Of a DNA stretch of 21,594 nucleotides, positions 1 through 6,354 are shown in pieces. The DNA comes from Phycisphaerae bacterium. GTDB taxonomy: Bacteria; Planctomycetota; Phycisphaerae; Sedimentisphaerales; SG8-4. Positions within the stretch are counted from its first letter, which is position 1, and each line of letters starts with the position of its first letter. The notes beneath the pieces were generated by a model, which saw only the letters and a list, made by a program, of their open reading frames with translations, searched no databases and was not told the DNA's origin. The stretch is from contig JAUVYQ010000029.1 in NCBI GenBank assembly GCA_030603035.1, forward strand, positions 1 to 21,594, given 5' to 3'. Both the position numbers and the translations under genes were made by a program.

Positions 1-33
1 TTCTTTCATTTGGTCTAAAATTTCTTCATACAT
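1..33 (-). CDS. 5' end of a leftward gene (unknown, cut by window edge)
   Basis: Read leftward from an ATG at 33-31, eleven codons are open to the window edge (MYEEILDQMKE). A strong ribosome binding site, GGAGGG on the minus strand (complement of 41-46), lies 7 nt before the ATG, which is what makes this start credible. The product cannot be recognised from eleven residues. The gene is divergent from the cassette starting near 128, and its ribosome binding site forms one arm of the inverted repeat 40-48/102-110. Confidence 0.5.
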   Translation of the reverse strand, partial: MYEEILDQMKE

Positions 34-39
34 TTTTTT

Positions 40-110
40 GCCCTCCAATGGCAGAAACATTTTTAGGTGAATTTTAAGCTAATTTACCAAAAATGCACCT
101 GTTGGAGGGC
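40..110. repeat. 9-bp inverted repeat between divergent genes
   Basis: GCCCTCCAA at 40-48 is the exact reverse complement of TTGGAGGGC at 102-110, with 53 nt between. Each arm contains a GGAGGG ribosome binding site for the gene pointing away from it. It could be an operator or a structure affecting translation of both divergent genes, or simply the same Shine-Dalgarno sequence on both strands. Confidence 0.45.
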
Positions 111-127
111 TATTTTTACCTACAAAC

Positions 128-757
128 TTGACGGGCACCCAGATTAAAGGCAAAACACCAAATTATACAATTCAAGAAAGAGTCCAGAGGGATGAGAGCT
201 TCACACGAATCGGGGTAGGCCTTTATGCGTTGACAAAGTTTCTATATAAAATTCAAAAAGTAGAGATACCGAAAAAGAAAGAAGAAAGGGCTGAATTTCA
301 ACACGCAAGGATCCAGAGCATGTTGCTGGAGATTGGAGAACTACGACAATATGCCACATACACACCTGATAAGAACAGAATGTTCGATGGAAAAATGCTT
401 GGTCTGATCGCAAGTATTAAGGAGTGTCCTGCATTTACTTTTTCACACATAATTCAGCAAAGCGTTAAGTTTATCGACGTAATCTGGTTTAATGAGAGAA
501 AATTTCCATCGCGTGCGTTCGAAATAGAACATTCAACTGACTTTAGAGGGGCATTCACCAAGTTTTCTGAGTTACAAGACTTTACAACAGAGTTTTTTAT
601 AGTGTCTCCGGAAAAAAGGGAGCAAAAATACCAGACAGAAGTAAGAAAAAGAGCTTTTCAACCAATTGCCAACCGCTGCCAATTTAGGTCGTATGAAAAT
701 GTCGAAAAATATTACCAAGCATTATTGAACTATTCAAAAGTTAAGAAAATACTTTGA
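128..757 (+). CDS. HARE-HTH-like protein with putative nuclease domain, apparently 5'-truncated
   Basis: The 209-residue product opens with what looks like the second half of a HARE-HTH (HB1/ASXL/restriction endonuclease) winged helix: GKTPNYTIQERVQRD followed by FTRIGVGLYAL at about residues 8-35. The usual first 25-30 residues of that domain are absent, and the 127 upstream bases do not encode them in any frame. Residues about 60-200 form a second domain with LLEIG, DVIWF, FEIEHSTDF and a KFSELQDF helix; the spaced acidic residues suggest a PD-(D/E)XK-like nuclease, but this is inference. The frame is open only from 83, and the TTG at 128 sits 18 nt after the nearest GGAGGG, which is too far to be convincing. 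The stop overlaps the next start. Possible defence or restriction cassette; function unproven. Confidence 0.6.
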   Translation: MTGTQIKGKTPNYTIQERVQRDESFTRIGVGLYALTKFLYKIQKVEIPKKKEERAEFQHARIQSMLLEIGELRQYATYTPDKNRMFDGKMLGLIASIKECPAFTFSHIIQQSVKFIDVIWFNERKFPSRAFEIEHSTDFRGAFTKFSELQDFTTEFFIVSPEKREQKYQTEVRKRAFQPIANRCQFRSYENVEKYYQALLNYSKVKKIL

Positions 758-1014
758 GTGAAGAATTAGCGATTTGGCTTTACGAAAACCAGGGTGCGCA
801 AAGATTCGGAGCAGACAATAGGTTGTTTGTTATCTTACACGATAGCCAAAAACCCGAAGATAGTTGGAAAATCAAAAGGGATATAAATTTCATAAAGCAG
901 AAGATAGACCGATTTTTTGAAGAAGAGACTATTTCTGGAGAGGACGAGATCGTTTTCAACTTTCAACGGCAATCATACACAGCAATTACGAAGGTCTTGT
1001 TGATAGTTAAATGA
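754..1014 (+). CDS. Small unknown protein translationally coupled to the HARE-HTH gene
   Basis: An 86-residue soluble protein whose TTG start (754-756) overlaps the TGA of the upstream gene in the sequence TTGA, implying translational coupling and a shared role. The middle reads NRLFVILHD, then PEDSWKIKRD, then a predicted amphipathic helix. It has no membrane segment or signal peptide, and I do not recognise the family. Its position directly behind a HARE-HTH/nuclease-like protein makes a partner or specificity subunit plausible, but nothing in the sequence proves it. The 4-nt overlap and continuous coding character argue that it is real despite the rare start codon. Confidence 0.55.
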   Translation: MSEELAIWLYENQGAQRFGADNRLFVILHDSQKPEDSWKIKRDINFIKQKIDRFFEEETISGEDEIVFNFQRQSYTAITKVLLIVK

Positions 1015-1335
1015 TCTAAGAAAACAAAGGCCATTGGCCTGTTGGAAAAGTCGTTGTGTTTGGAAAAAATAGGTGTGTCAAATTTTTTTGAGAGAGAATT
1101 GCGGTTTTGGCTATTCTATGGCGTGTGGTTCATAGTTCGTAGTTTGTTGTTCGTTGCCCGGTTAAAAAATCAAATACGACTTTTATTATTTCAAAGCAGT
1201 ATTCCGCCCCTTGGTGTTTCCTTATTTGGTTAGATAAAATAGCGTAAAAGGCCGTAAAAGGCAAAAGGATTTTAGATTTACTATTTCCAATTTACTCCGT
1301 CAAAAGGCGCCGGATCTTCGAGATTTACGATTTTG

Positions 1336-1367
1336 GATAGAGATTGCCGCACTGCGCTCGCAATGAC
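1336..1367 (-). repeat. Short copy of the GTCATTGCG...GCAATCTC repeat
   Basis: On the plus strand it begins GATAGAGATTGC and ends CGCTCGCAATGAC, the same termini as the longer copies at 17404-17461, 2967-3024 and 3890-3917, with a shorter middle. It is intergenic here. Confidence 0.6.
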
Positions 1368-1410
1368 CCCGCAAATATCCAACACCGAACAAGGAATATC
1401 GAATTTTGAA

Positions 1411-1468
1411 GTGAGCTAAAGTGAACTAAAGTGCCTAAAGTGAGCTAAAGTGCCTAAAGTGAGCTAAA
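1411..1468 (+). repeat. Tandem repeat of alternating 10- and 9-nt units
   Basis: Six contiguous units: GTGAGCTAAA, GTGAACTAAA, GTGCCTAAA, GTGAGCTAAA, GTGCCTAAA, GTGAGCTAAA. The GTG...CTAAA frame is constant, and units alternate between 10 and 9 nt after the first pair. The array is intergenic, downstream of the 754-1014 gene and downstream of the leftward PilZ gene. Confidence 0.8.
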
Positions 1469-1552
1469 GTTGGAGGACCTTTCGACAAGCTCAGGGTAAA
1501 CTCCAGACAGAGGACGAGGGCGGAGGATGGTGAGACGGAACTCAATAATCTA

Positions 1553-1948
1553 TTATATCGTTACGGGGTCAAGCTGTTCCTGTGTATCGGATTTAGTTTT
1601 GTCGTCGGTTTGTTCGCCGGGTTTGAAGGGCAGCGGTTCGGCGAACTGAACTGCAACACGGCGTAAGAAATTATTTACGTCATCGACGCGGCAGATATGG
1701 CCTGAACGGGTGAAATTTGCCATATCGAAGGACTCGTCAGGGCCAAAACGCGGAACGCTAAAACGAGCGGTTATTTCCTGGCCGAGATAGGGACAAGTGT
1801 CGTCGGCGTGGCAGGTAAACGCCGCTGCCCTGCTGGAAAGGTCAAGCATCTGGCCCTGCGAAAGTGCCTCGTCAAAGTCCTCGGCGAACCAGATGGGCCA
1901 ATAATAACGCAGTCTTTGCTCACTTCTTCGCTCGTTTTTTTTGTCCAT
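1553..1948 (-). CDS. PilZ-domain protein (putative cyclic di-GMP receptor)
   Basis: The 131-residue cytoplasmic protein starts with the PilZ signature RxxxR (R8-SEQ-R12 in ERRSEQRLR). It then has a DLSSRA version of the [D/N]xSxxG motif at residues 36-41, in which alanine replaces the usual glycine. Hydrophobic strands (GQEITARFSVP, GHICRVDD, RVAVQFAEPLPF) complete the beta-barrel, and the last 25 residues are charged and probably disordered. PilZ domains bind cyclic di-GMP and regulate motility, adhesion or polysaccharide export through partners. The start is fixed by GAGG on the minus strand, 8 nt before the ATG. It is a single-domain protein with no adjacent partner gene. The missing glycine could weaken ligand binding. 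Confidence 0.8.
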   Translation of the reverse strand: MDKKNERRSEQRLRYYWPIWFAEDFDEALSQGQMLDLSSRAAAFTCHADDTCPYLGQEITARFSVPRFGPDESFDMANFTRSGHICRVDDVNNFLRRVAVQFAEPLPFKPGEQTDDKTKSDTQEQLDPVTI

Positions 1949-2054
1949 TTTTAGTACCTCAGAAACCTTCTGCTTTCATTACTGTTTTGGAAATCGACCG
2001 ATTTAAGGGGTGACTTAACAAAGGATTGCCGAAAAAATCACTGCTGACTGAGTT

Positions 2055-2075
2055 AATAAGGCAGATTGCCTTATT
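2055..2075. repeat. Perfect hairpin upstream of the PilZ gene
   Basis: AATAAGGCA, loop GAT, TGCCTTATT: a 9-bp stem with a 3-nt loop. There is no T-run on either side, so it is not a convincing intrinsic terminator. It lies between the end of the displaced murD tail and the PilZ gene, both read leftward, and could stabilise RNA or bind a protein. Confidence 0.5.
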
Positions 2076-2162
2076 CTGAGTTCAGTAATGATAGAATGGG
2101 CCGATTAGCTTTTTTGCAGGTTTTTCGGTTTTTTTGGTTCCTCGACGCAGATATTCCTATAA

Positions 2163-2225
2163 TCAGCCGCTGATTTCCTGTACAAGTTTGCAAAACTTGT
2201 GGCCGCGGTGCTGGAAATTATCAAA
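2163..2225 (-). pseudogene. Displaced copy of the murD 3' end
   Basis: Read leftward, this encodes FDNFQHRGHKFCKLVQEISG and a stop, matching the C-terminus of the intact murD (FDNFQHRGQQFCKLVRQIVD, stop, at 2781-2843) at 14 of 20 residues. The DNA matches at about 48 of 63 positions with no gap. Homology stops abruptly just past the phenylalanine codon, where an in-frame TAA lies two codons upstream. The sequence between the two copies holds the MNT gene. It looks like a tail left behind when DNA was inserted at the end of murD. Confidence 0.75.
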
Positions 2226-2246
2226 AAATTACAAATGGCTATAATT

Positions 2247-2339
2247 TTAGCAGCCCGAATTAATAATAGCTCCTATGTGTTTTACGAACGCTTCAGCTTT
2301 AGAAATCCAGGGCAAGACCTGTGATTCTTTGAATCGCTC
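2247..2339 (-). pseudogene. C-terminal stub of a probable HEPN partner gene
   Basis: Immediately after the MNT stop, a different frame reads about 30 codons, including RFKESQVLPWISKAEAFVKHI and ending INSGC before TAA. The pattern (acidic or polar residues, VLPWI, KAEAFV, hydrophobic end) resembles the C-terminal helix of HEPN proteins that pair with MNT nucleotidyltransferases. The rest of the HEPN domain, including the expected Rx4-6H motif, is missing. Recognition rests on pattern only, so the family call is tentative. Confidence 0.4.
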
Positions 2340-2652
2340 ACAAAACTATCCCTTCACGTTCGACATTTTCATGAAACGGCATAGCTTTATAAAGGGGACT
2401 ATCCCATTCTTTTCGGCTGCGCACGATACAAGTAATAACTTCTCCATATTGCCATTCAATGTTGTAAAGTCGATGACGGACAGCATCTATACGTTCCTGG
2501 TCAACACTGCCATCTAACAAAACAAGAAAATCCCAATCAGATTCAGGCCCGGCTTCTCTGCGAGTTCGAGAACCATAAATTATAACATCTGCATCAGGCT
2601 CAATTCCAAGAATAGTTCGTTTGACTTGCTCAAGTAATCGTTCTCGATTCAT
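2338..2652 (-). CDS. Minimal nucleotidyltransferase (MNT-type antitoxin-like)
   Basis: The 104-residue protein has the polymerase-beta-fold nucleotidyltransferase signature: G27-S28 in IIYGSRTRREAG, followed by D39-W-D41 in SDWDFLVLL, the two metal-binding aspartates. The length and the ending (MPFHENVEREGIVL) fit complete MNT proteins. These usually form toxin-antitoxin pairs with HEPN RNases and in studied cases neutralise the toxin by AMPylation. Here only a stub of a possible HEPN gene follows, so the gene looks like an orphan. The ATG at 2652 has a weak GGGG-type ribosome binding site about 10 nt upstream. It lies between the intact murD tail and a displaced murD tail, implying acquisition. 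Confidence 0.85.
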   Translation of the reverse strand: MNRERLLEQVKRTILGIEPDADVIIYGSRTRREAGPESDWDFLVLLDGSVDQERIDAVRHRLYNIEWQYGEVITCIVRSRKEWDSPLYKAMPFHENVEREGIVL

Positions 2653-2780
2653 TTCAATTACTACCCCTATACGTCTAACTTGTTTCTTTCAGTAGATCGA
2701 CCATTCCAGCCAACTTACAACTTTATACCAGCTGTACAGCTTTGTCTACAACTTTTGCAATTTGAACTATACGCTAATAA

Positions 2781-4364
2781 TCAATCCACGATTTGGCGCA
2801 CGAGTTTGCAAAATTGTTGGCCGCGATGCTGGAAATTATCGAACATATCGTAGCTTGCACAGGCGGGACTTAATAAGACGACATCGCTGTTGACTGCAAG
2901 GTGAGCGGCCAATTGGACGGCTTCGGACAAGGAATCAACAATCTCGATTTGCGTATTGCGTGGTTTGAGATTGTTTCGTTCCGTCCAGGGGCCGGACTTC
3001 CAGCGCTTTGCTCCTCGCAATGACATCTTAGCATTATGTATTGCATCTGCGATTTTTGGGGCGGTCCGGCCGAGCAGGATAGCAGCTTTAGCGTTTTCGG
3101 CTATTTTTTGGCCGAGTTCATCGAAAGGTATATTCTTGTCATATCCGCCGGCAATGATAATCGTGGGCTGGTCAAACGCCTCCAGCGACGCAATCGCACT
3201 TTGCGGCGTGGTAGCTTTGGAATCATTGTACCACCTGACGCCGTGTATCTGAGCGACGAATTCGAGGCGATGAGGTAACGGCTTGAATTCCGGCAGGGAG
3301 CTTTTGAGCCGGTCATCGCCGGCGCCGAAATGCCTGGCAATGGCGATAGCGGCGGCGAGGTTTGAAAGATTAGCTCGGCCCGGCAAGGAAAAACCACTGC
3401 GAATTTCTTCACTCACATCGTCAGTTGAAAATTCGATACAAATTCTACCGGCCTCTGTCTTGTATTTTTCAAACCATTCGGCGCCGATTTTATCTTCGGC
3501 ATTGAAGATAGAAACAGCAGGAAAATCTTTGTCCAGCTTTTGAAACTTGAAGATGTTTTCCTTGGCGGCACAGTAATCGGCGAACGTGCCGTAGCGGTCG
3601 AGATGGTTTGGGGTAAGATTTGTTAAGAGTGCAACTTTCGGTGCCTTTTGCCCCGCACCAATTGATGTTTGTCGTGGATATTGCTTATTACCGGAGCGTT
3701 GTCCTTTTGATGAGAGACAATTGGTGCGGGGTAGTGCTAATTGCTCAAGCTGAAAGCTCGACAGTTCGAGAACAACCAAATCATCAGGAGCGATTTGGTT
3801 CAGGGCAGTCAGTAACGGCTCGTTGCCGATATTGCCGCTTAGCCAAACGTTTTCGTATTGCGTATTGCGTATTGCGTATTGCGTGTTTTGAGATTGCTTC
3901 GCTTCGCTCGCAATGACATTTTTATTGATGCTGGAGTTTTTACTGAGCGCAAGGTTCAGTAGGTGGGTGGTCAGGGCGGCTGTTGTGCTTTTGCCGTTTG
4001 CCCCTGTTATGCCGATTATCGGCGCAGGACACAGCTCAAAAAAGATGCTTATCTGGGACGTGATGAATTTTTTGTGCCGGCGGGCGAGTTCGAGAAACTC
4101 ATTATCAAGGGCAACTGCGGGATTGGCTACGATAATGTCGGCTTGCTGAAAATCGGCAGGGTCGTGTGAGCCGAGATGGAATACAATATCAGGAAATTTT
4201 TGGAGCCGGCTTATAGAATCGCACAACTGCTCGGCTGAAGCTAAATCCGTTACTATTACTTTTGCACCGGCTGTATGTGCAAATTCAGCGACATCAGCTC
4301 CGCCGCCGAACCGTCCCAGGCCCATAATTAAAACTTTTTTGCCGGCGAAAAATTCCTTTTTCAT
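2781..4364 (-). CDS. murD: UDP-N-acetylmuramoylalanine--D-glutamate ligase with three repeat-derived insertions
   Basis: MurD adds D-glutamate to UDP-MurNAc-L-Ala in the cytoplasm during peptidoglycan synthesis. Visible motifs are an N-terminal Rossmann glycine motif (GLGRFGGGAD, 15-24), the ATP loop GITGANGKST (118-127), ELSSFQLE (200-207), NLTPNHLDRYG (249-259), the PHRLEF and YNDSKATTP motifs (364-387) and C-terminal SPACASYDMFDNF (499-511). At 527 residues it is some 70 longer than usual. The excess comes from three in-frame inserts: about residues 149-171 (VIASEAKQS then NTQYAIRNTQY), 212-238 (from an 81-bp palindrome) and 447-473 (SLRGAKRWKSGPWTERN). All lie between motifs, so activity is plausible. 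Its ATG overlaps the pyrF stop (ATGA), so the pair is translationally coupled. Confidence 0.92.
   Translation of the reverse strand: MKKEFFAGKKVLIMGLGRFGGGADVAEFAHTAGAKVIVTDLASAEQLCDSISRLQKFPDIVFHLGSHDPADFQQADIIVANPAVALDNEFLELARRHKKFITSQISIFFELCPAPIIGITGANGKSTTAALTTHLLNLALSKNSSINKNVIASEAKQSQNTQYAIRNTQYENVWLSGNIGNEPLLTALNQIAPDDLVVLELSSFQLEQLALPRTNCLSSKGQRSGNKQYPRQTSIGAGQKAPKVALLTNLTPNHLDRYGTFADYCAAKENIFKFQKLDKDFPAVSIFNAEDKIGAEWFEKYKTEAGRICIEFSTDDVSEEIRSGFSLPGRANLSNLAAAIAIARHFGAGDDRLKSSLPEFKPLPHRLEFVAQIHGVRWYNDSKATTPQSAIASLEAFDQPTIIIAGGYDKNIPFDELGQKIAENAKAAILLGRTAPKIADAIHNAKMSLRGAKRWKSGPWTERNNLKPRNTQIEIVDSLSEAVQLAAHLAVNSDVVLLSPACASYDMFDNFQHRGQQFCKLVRQIVD
2945..3024 (-). repeat. Repeat insertion 3 in murD (58-bp repeat plus heptamers)
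   Basis: Bases 2967-3024 are a copy of the repeat at 17404-17461, in opposite orientation, with 55 of 58 bases identical. It abuts heptamers CGATTTG, CGTATTG, CGTGGTT at 2945-2965. It encodes about residues 447-473 of MurD without breaking the frame. Confidence 0.8.
3651..3731. repeat. Repeat insertion 2 in murD: 81-bp palindromic element
   Basis: CCCCGCACCAATTG (3651-3664) and CAATTGGTGCGGGG (3718-3731) form a perfect 14-bp inverted repeat around 53 nt. The element is exactly 81 bp (27 codons) and lies between LEQLA and KVALLTNL, where MurD proteins normally have only a few residues. Confidence 0.75.
3854..3917 (-). repeat. Repeat insertion 1 in murD: four CGTATTG units plus GCAATGAC repeat
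   Basis: Four perfect 7-nt units (3854-3881) run directly into a short GAGATTGC...GCAATGAC repeat (3890-3917). In the murD frame the two blocks read NTQYAIRNTQY and VIASEAKQS. Confidence 0.85.
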
Positions 4365-5311
4365 ATCAACGTCTGCATTGCATTTGCCAGGTCCAACTTT
4401 GCATCGATAACGGCGTGCTCAATGCACCTTTTCCAATCATCGCCGAACTGCTCTTTGTATTGCGGCTTTTCATAGGCATAAATTATCGAGCGTGATGCGT
4501 TAATTAAAGCTCCGGTGCCGTCGGGCTTGCAGAACCGCACACAGTCGGCGGCGGAGGCGCCCTGTGAGCCGTAGCCCGGCACAAGAAACCATACCTTATC
4601 ATACTCTTGGCGCAGAGCAGCTGAGACAGGGGGTGTAGTACCACCGACTATCATTCCTATGTTACTATAGCCGTGGTTTCCGATTCGTTCGGGTTCGTTG
4701 GCAATCTGGCCGATGATTTCGGCGAGCTTCTCGTACATTGTTTTACCGTCGGCGTCGGCAAAATCCTGAATGGCTGCGGCTGAAGGGTTGCTTGAGCGGA
4801 CCCAGACGAAGATGCCTTTTCCCTGCCGGTCAGCCATACGTGCGAAAGGCTCGATGCCGTCAAGGCCTGCGAAGCCATTGACGGTTATAGCATCGGGAGC
4901 AAGGGTATCCTCCAGTCCGGTCAATTCCGGATTTTCCAGATGAGCAGCGGCGTAAAGCTCCGCGGTATGGCCTATGTCGCCGCGTTTTACGTCGCCGATT
5001 ATTTCCAGGCCCAAATCGTCGGCCTCGGAAATCAACGCATAGTAAGTCTCTATGCCCTCCCAGAGATACTTTTCGAAAAAGGCGATATTTATCTTCACTG
5101 CCGGCACCATCGATGCAATGATTCGCATCGCCTGTGTGCAAAAATCGAAGATTGCATCCACTGCAGCAGCGGCATCAAACTCATCGTTCATATCGCGATG
5201 GCTTTTTATCGCCGGGGGGAGCTGGCTGTAAACAGGGTCTAACCCGACAATCAAAGAAGTTTTCTTGCTTTTTACGGCATCGAAGAGCCGGTCGGCAAAA
5301 TGACTCGCCAT
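4361..5311 (-). CDS. pyrF: Orotidine 5'-phosphate decarboxylase, type 2
   Basis: Decarboxylates OMP to UMP, the last step of de novo pyrimidine synthesis. The 316-residue protein shows LIVGLDP (20-26), AVKINIAFFE (71-80), the catalytic D-x-K-x-x-D set as D107-V-K109-R-G-D112 in GDVKRGDIGHTA, VNGFAGLDG (144-152), and phosphate-binding VGGTTPP and LVPGYGSQG. The longer form with GDIGHTA is typical of the type 2 subfamily. The ATG has an AAAGGAATT-type ribosome binding site on the minus strand. It overlaps murD by 4 nt (ATGA), so UMP supply and cell-wall synthesis genes share a transcript. It is divergent from the gene at 5528. Confidence 0.95.
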   Translation of the reverse strand: MASHFADRLFDAVKSKKTSLIVGLDPVYSQLPPAIKSHRDMNDEFDAAAAVDAIFDFCTQAMRIIASMVPAVKINIAFFEKYLWEGIETYYALISEADDLGLEIIGDVKRGDIGHTAELYAAAHLENPELTGLEDTLAPDAITVNGFAGLDGIEPFARMADRQGKGIFVWVRSSNPSAAAIQDFADADGKTMYEKLAEIIGQIANEPERIGNHGYSNIGMIVGGTTPPVSAALRQEYDKVWFLVPGYGSQGASAADCVRFCKPDGTGALINASRSIIYAYEKPQYKEQFGDDWKRCIEHAVIDAKLDLANAMQTLI

Positions 5312-5432
5312 TAGTTAATTCCTTTCATAAAAGCCCACAAACGTGCTGGAAAAACCTTTTTACCAAACGTCTAAAACACTATAATCACATAAACGGTTTC
5401 AGGCAAGACAGAAATCGAAGCACGATGCGAAT

Positions 5433-5479
5433 CCGGCAAAATGCCGGACCGAAGTCTGGCAAAACAGGGATGTTTTGCC
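5433..5479. repeat. Two adjacent perfect hairpins in the pyrF/5528 divergent region
   Basis: CCGGCA-AAA-TGCCGG at 5433-5447 and GGCAAAACA-GGGA-TGTTTTGCC at 5458-5479. They lie in the 216-bp region between divergent genes, ahead of the rightward gene. No T-run follows. They may shape the leader RNA of the 5528 gene. Confidence 0.55.
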
Positions 5480-5527
5480 TCGGAAATTGATAATTGATTG
5501 CCGATTAATCGAGGTACGGGAGCAGGT

Positions 5528-6220
5528 TTGAAAAAACGCAAAAAGAGAAAATTCAAAAAAAGATACTGGCTTTTGATTGACCTGGCTATAGCGATTGTTA
5601 TTTTTGGTTTATTGCTATACAAGCCCGCGCGTTATAACCCACCTGCCGGCCCTGTCGGCAACAGAAGGCAGGTCAGTCCCTATCTGACGCACGAATTATT
5701 GCCCCAACTTTATAACGGCGCCCAGCGTGAAGAGCCGTTCGACCTGGTCGTCACCCAGAAGGGTATAAACGAAGCAATCGCCTGGTCTGAATGGCCGAAG
5801 GAGGCCGAGGAGGTCAGGTTTTCGGTGCCTGTGGTGTTTTTTGTGCCAGACAGGATAGAAGTGATGGGAACGGCGAATATGAAAGGTGTTGACCTTGTCA
5901 TTAGTATTGTGGTCAAGCCCCGTCTTGACGAGGAGGGTCTCCTGAACCTGCATGTGGCGAAACTGAAAATCGGCGCTATGAATATCACGCCTGTTGCCAG
6001 GATGATAGCCAAAAGAATGTACGCACAGAGACTTGCGACGGTGCCCATTGACACAGAGAATTTGCGGGCACAGATTGCAGCGTCATTACTGAATGACGAG
6101 CCGTTCGAGCCGGTCTTTGATATCGCGGATATCTTTGAAAATGAGAACAAGAAACTGCGAATAGAGAAAATAACTATTACACGGGAGAAACTAATACTGC
6201 GTCTGGTTCCAGCTTCATAG
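5528..6220 (+). CDS. Membrane-anchored protein of unknown function
   Basis: About 230 residues. A strongly basic N-terminus (KKRKKRKFKKRYW) is followed by one transmembrane helix (LLIDLAIAIVIFGLLLY), so most of the protein is probably outside the cytoplasmic membrane. The exported part contains PFDLVVTQKGINEAIAW, alternating strands (VRFSVPVVFFVPDRIEVMG, VDLVISIVVKP) and a C-terminal LRIEKITITREKLILRLVP. The pattern resembles lipid-binding or DUF4403-like beta-rich proteins, but I cannot assign a family. I prefer the TTG at 5528, which has GGGAG 5 nt upstream, over the in-frame TTG at 5498, which has no ribosome binding site. Divergent from pyrF and 134 bp before yebC. Confidence 0.65.
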   Translation: MKKRKKRKFKKRYWLLIDLAIAIVIFGLLLYKPARYNPPAGPVGNRRQVSPYLTHELLPQLYNGAQREEPFDLVVTQKGINEAIAWSEWPKEAEEVRFSVPVVFFVPDRIEVMGTANMKGVDLVISIVVKPRLDEEGLLNLHVAKLKIGAMNITPVARMIAKRMYAQRLATVPIDTENLRAQIAASLLNDEPFEPVFDIADIFENENKKLRIEKITITREKLILRLVPAS

Positions 6221-6261
6221 CGGACAGTGTCGCTGTGCCGACGGCTAAACGGGAAAAATAC

Positions 6262-6291
6262 TTACTTGTCGAATAGGAAATAAGGTATAAT
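6262..6291 (+). promoter_or_regulatory. Candidate sigma-70-type promoter for yebC
   Basis: A perfect -10 element TATAAT at 6286-6291 is preceded by TTACTT at 6262-6267 with an 18-nt spacer. It lies 64 bp before the yebC ATG and directly upstream of the heptamer array, which would then sit in the 5' untranslated leader. Confidence 0.45.
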
Positions 6292-6295
6292 ATTT

Positions 6296-6330
6296 CGTAT
6301 TGCGTATATCGTATATCGTATTGCGTATTA
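6296..6330 (+). repeat. Five CGTATNN heptamers in the yebC leader
   Basis: Units in register: CGTATTG, CGTATAT, CGTATAT, CGTATTG, CGTATTA. They lie between the TATAAT box and the AAGGAGCAGG ribosome binding site of yebC. Confidence 0.85.
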
Positions 6331-6354
6331 AAAGTGTTTTCGTAAGGAGCAGGT

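Larger units (their letters stand above)
1015..1552. other. Gene-free repeat mosaic
   Basis: No credible gene was found in this 538-bp stretch. It holds degenerate heptamers (TTCGTAG, TTTGTTG, TTCGTTG near 1135-1155), a copy of the GAGATTGC...GCAATGAC repeat (about 1336-1367), a tandem 10/9-nt repeat (1411-1468), and near 1477-1500 a CTTTCGACAAGCTCAGG-type sequence of a kind widespread in environmental genomes. A 63-codon open frame at 1042-1233 runs through these repeats, has no ribosome binding site and is not annotated as a gene. Confidence 0.6.

Noticed and set aside
1042..1233. 63-codon open frame after the HARE-HTH cassette
   Set aside because: No ribosome binding site, composed largely of repeat DNA, and low-complexity hydrophobic translation.
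1411..1468. Possible CRISPR array
   Set aside because: Units are 9-10 nt with no spacers and no cas genes; it is a plain tandem repeat.
2275..2517. 80-codon rightward frame overlapping the MNT gene
   Set aside because: Antisense to the MNT gene, which has catalytic motifs; no ribosome binding site.
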